DNA of 64,000 bases from CAXWPM01 sp965206125 (GTDB lineage: Bacteria > Acidobacteriota > Terriglobia > 20CM-2-55-15), in NCBI GenBank assembly GCA_965206125.1, contig CBDBIN010000045.1, positions 186,001-250,000 of the forward strand. The letters are read 5' to 3'. This document shows positions 62,870 through 64,000 of the stretch, piece after piece. Each line of letters begins with the position of its first letter. Position 1 is the first letter of the stretch. The position numbers were made by a program, and so were the translations under genes. The notes below the pieces were generated by a model. The model did no database searches. It was given only the letters and a program-made list of their open reading frames with translations, and had not been told where the DNA came from.

Positions 62870-63006
62870 AGGAAGGGAAGTCTACACCGACAGCGTGCGG
62901 AGGGTGAAAGGTATGGATGGTGACAGGCCACGAGCGGTGAGTGTAAAGCGATGTCCGGATCACTCCGGGTGGATCACTCGTCACTCACCACTCGTCGCAA
63001 TCTTTC
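62870..63006. other. Intergenic stretch with degenerate repeat
   Basis: Contains GAGCGGTGAGTGT, GGATCACTCGTCACTCACCA and similar overlapping words (62925-62995), like other low-complexity spacers of this genome. No terminator is clear. Confidence 0.4.
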
Positions 63007-64000
63007 CTAGCCGTTAGCCTGCGAATCGGCCGGGCCCATGACCTCCATCCAAACTTCCATGAACCGATCCATCTCGGCGTCGGTGCCGACCGAAATCCGG
63101 AGGTGCTCATCCATCGGCGGGAACCGGCGGCCGATCTCGACGTTTTGCTCGCGGAACGCACGACGGATCGGGTCGGTTTCGCGCCCGGCATTGACCATGA
63201 AGAAGTTGCCCTCCGACGGGATCACCTCATAACCCACATCGGTCAACTGACCAATCACCCGCTTCTTGATGCTGCTGTTCAGCGCGATGACTCTCGCCTC
63301 GACTTCCGGCTCCGCAAACGCCTGAACGCCGGCGGACTTGGCGATCACGTTGATGCTGCCCAGGTTGAACGAGCGCATCTGCCTGATCAGTTCCGGCCTC
63401 GCAATGCCATAGCCCAGGCGCAGCCCGGCAATGCCGTAGACCTTCGAGAACGTACGGGTCACGATGACGTTTCGGCCTTCCTTGACGTACTTGATGGCGC
63501 TGTCGTACCGGGGATCTTCGACGAAGTGATGGTAGGCCTCATCGATGACGACCACCATGGTCTCGGGAATGCTGTCGAGGAACTCCCGAATCTCCGAGTC
63601 TGTGACGATCGTTCCGGTCGGGTTGTTGGGGTTGCAGATGTAGACAAAACGCGTGTCGAAGTCGATCGCCTCGGCCATGGCCGGCAGGTCGTGGCGGTAG
63701 TCGCTCGTCAGCGGGATGATCTTGCCTTCCGCATGCGTGTTGGTCAGGTAGCGATAGGTGGTTTCAAAAGTCGGCTCGGTGCCGATGATGTTGCCGCCGC
63801 CCTTCAGGAATGCGTCGTCGATGGTCTTGAGCGTTTCGGTGGAACCAGCACCCAGAACGAGGTTGTTGGTCTCCAGCCCGTGATGGTCGGCGATCGCCTG
63901 GGTAATCCCGTTCGACCCCACGTACATGTGGGATTCTTCGAAAGCCCGCGTCATCGCACGGCGGACGCCATCGGACGGGCCGTAAGGATTCTCGTTGTTG
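63007..64000 (-). CDS. HisC-like class I/II aminotransferase, 5' end beyond window
   Basis: At least 331 residues visible; the frame continues past 64000 with NNENPYGPSDGVRRA, the family's N-terminal motif. PLP site: CNPNNPTGT, VVIDEAYHHF and Lys in RTFSKVYGIAGLRLGYG. Histidinol-phosphate aminotransferase or a related aromatic/other aminotransferase; no his genes are near, so the substrate is open. The start codon and any signal sequence lie outside. Confidence 0.88.
   Translation of the reverse strand, partial: NNENPYGPSDGVRRAMTRAFEESHMYVGSNGITQAIADHHGLETNNLVLGAGSTETLKTIDDAFLKGGGNIIGTEPTFETTYRYLTNTHAEGKIIPLTSDYRHDLPAMAEAIDFDTRFVYICNPNNPTGTIVTDSEIREFLDSIPETMVVVIDEAYHHFVEDPRYDSAIKYVKEGRNVIVTRTFSKVYGIAGLRLGYGIARPELIRQMRSFNLGSINVIAKSAGVQAFAEPEVEARVIALNSSIKKRVIGQLTDVGYEVIPSEGNFFMVNAGRETDPIRRAFREQNVEIGRRFPPMDEHLRISVGTDAEMDRFMEVWMEVMGPADSQANG

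Overview
The window looks like a piece of an Acidobacteriota chromosome, probably Vicinamibacteria-like. It is GC-rich and densely coding. It carries three large two-FtsX-domain permeases of the ADOP type (Acidobacterial Duplicated Orphan Permease), one of them with a PadR regulator. TolC, TonB-free efflux parts, secreted peptidases and a c-type cytochrome point to a Gram-negative, protein-degrading organism. The lineage is inferred from gene families only; there is no rRNA in the window.

Layout. 1-1017: right part of an IS256-family element that has removed the 5' end of an ADOP gene. 1022-5832: two tandem ADOP genes, the second frameshifted. 5854-12296: acyl-CoA synthetase, a radical SAM protein and an M14 peptidase. 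12383-15360: ADOP permease with its PadR repressor and a clear PadR-type operator. 15518-21796: a DUF427 protein, then an organoarsenical-type cluster: a fused radical SAM/SPASM-ArsM methyltransferase, a TVP38 membrane protein, two glycosyltransferases of the arsenosugar-associated families (TIGR04282, TIGR04283) and a frameshifted MerA-like flavoprotein. 21830-25342: a rearranged DUF4097 remnant, a nucleotidyl cyclase with a long coiled coil, and a histone-deacetylase-like hydrolase. 25483-37320: a complete oppABCDF operon with prolyl oligopeptidase, M28 and M20 peptidases, plus SufT. 37374-40728: a BsuPI-domain protein and tadA, separated by an IS1380 element. 41186-49767: DUF4097 protein, TolC, membrane-fusion protein, two ABC ATPases without a permease, and an NtrC-like regulator with its histidine kinase. 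49913-53736: tRNA-Ser(CGA) followed by an island-like stretch with a membrane Ser/Thr kinase and a truncated beta-propeller gene. 53737-57748: cytochrome c, candidate sRNA, transketolase, queF. 57839-60197: a complete IS1595 element with two passenger genes. 60198-64000: candidate structured RNA, DsbA/VKOR pair, a lone E1-alpha dehydrogenase subunit and the start of a HisC-like aminotransferase.

How genes work together. The Opp importer and four peptidases form a peptide-scavenging set. The TolC/MFP/ATPase set probably works with MacB-like permeases; the ADOP genes here are candidates but the link is not shown. The radical SAM-ArsM fusion with TIGR04282/04283, TVP38 and MerA-like partners is the best candidate for an undescribed pathway variant. 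The most interesting non-coding signal is a tightly packed multi-hairpin RNA (minus strand, about 60198-60380) with GGA in four hairpin loops. The IS1595 element has inserted exactly into the loop of this RNA's intrinsic terminator. A family of four intergenic hairpin elements is also present; the outer base pairs covary between three of the copies.
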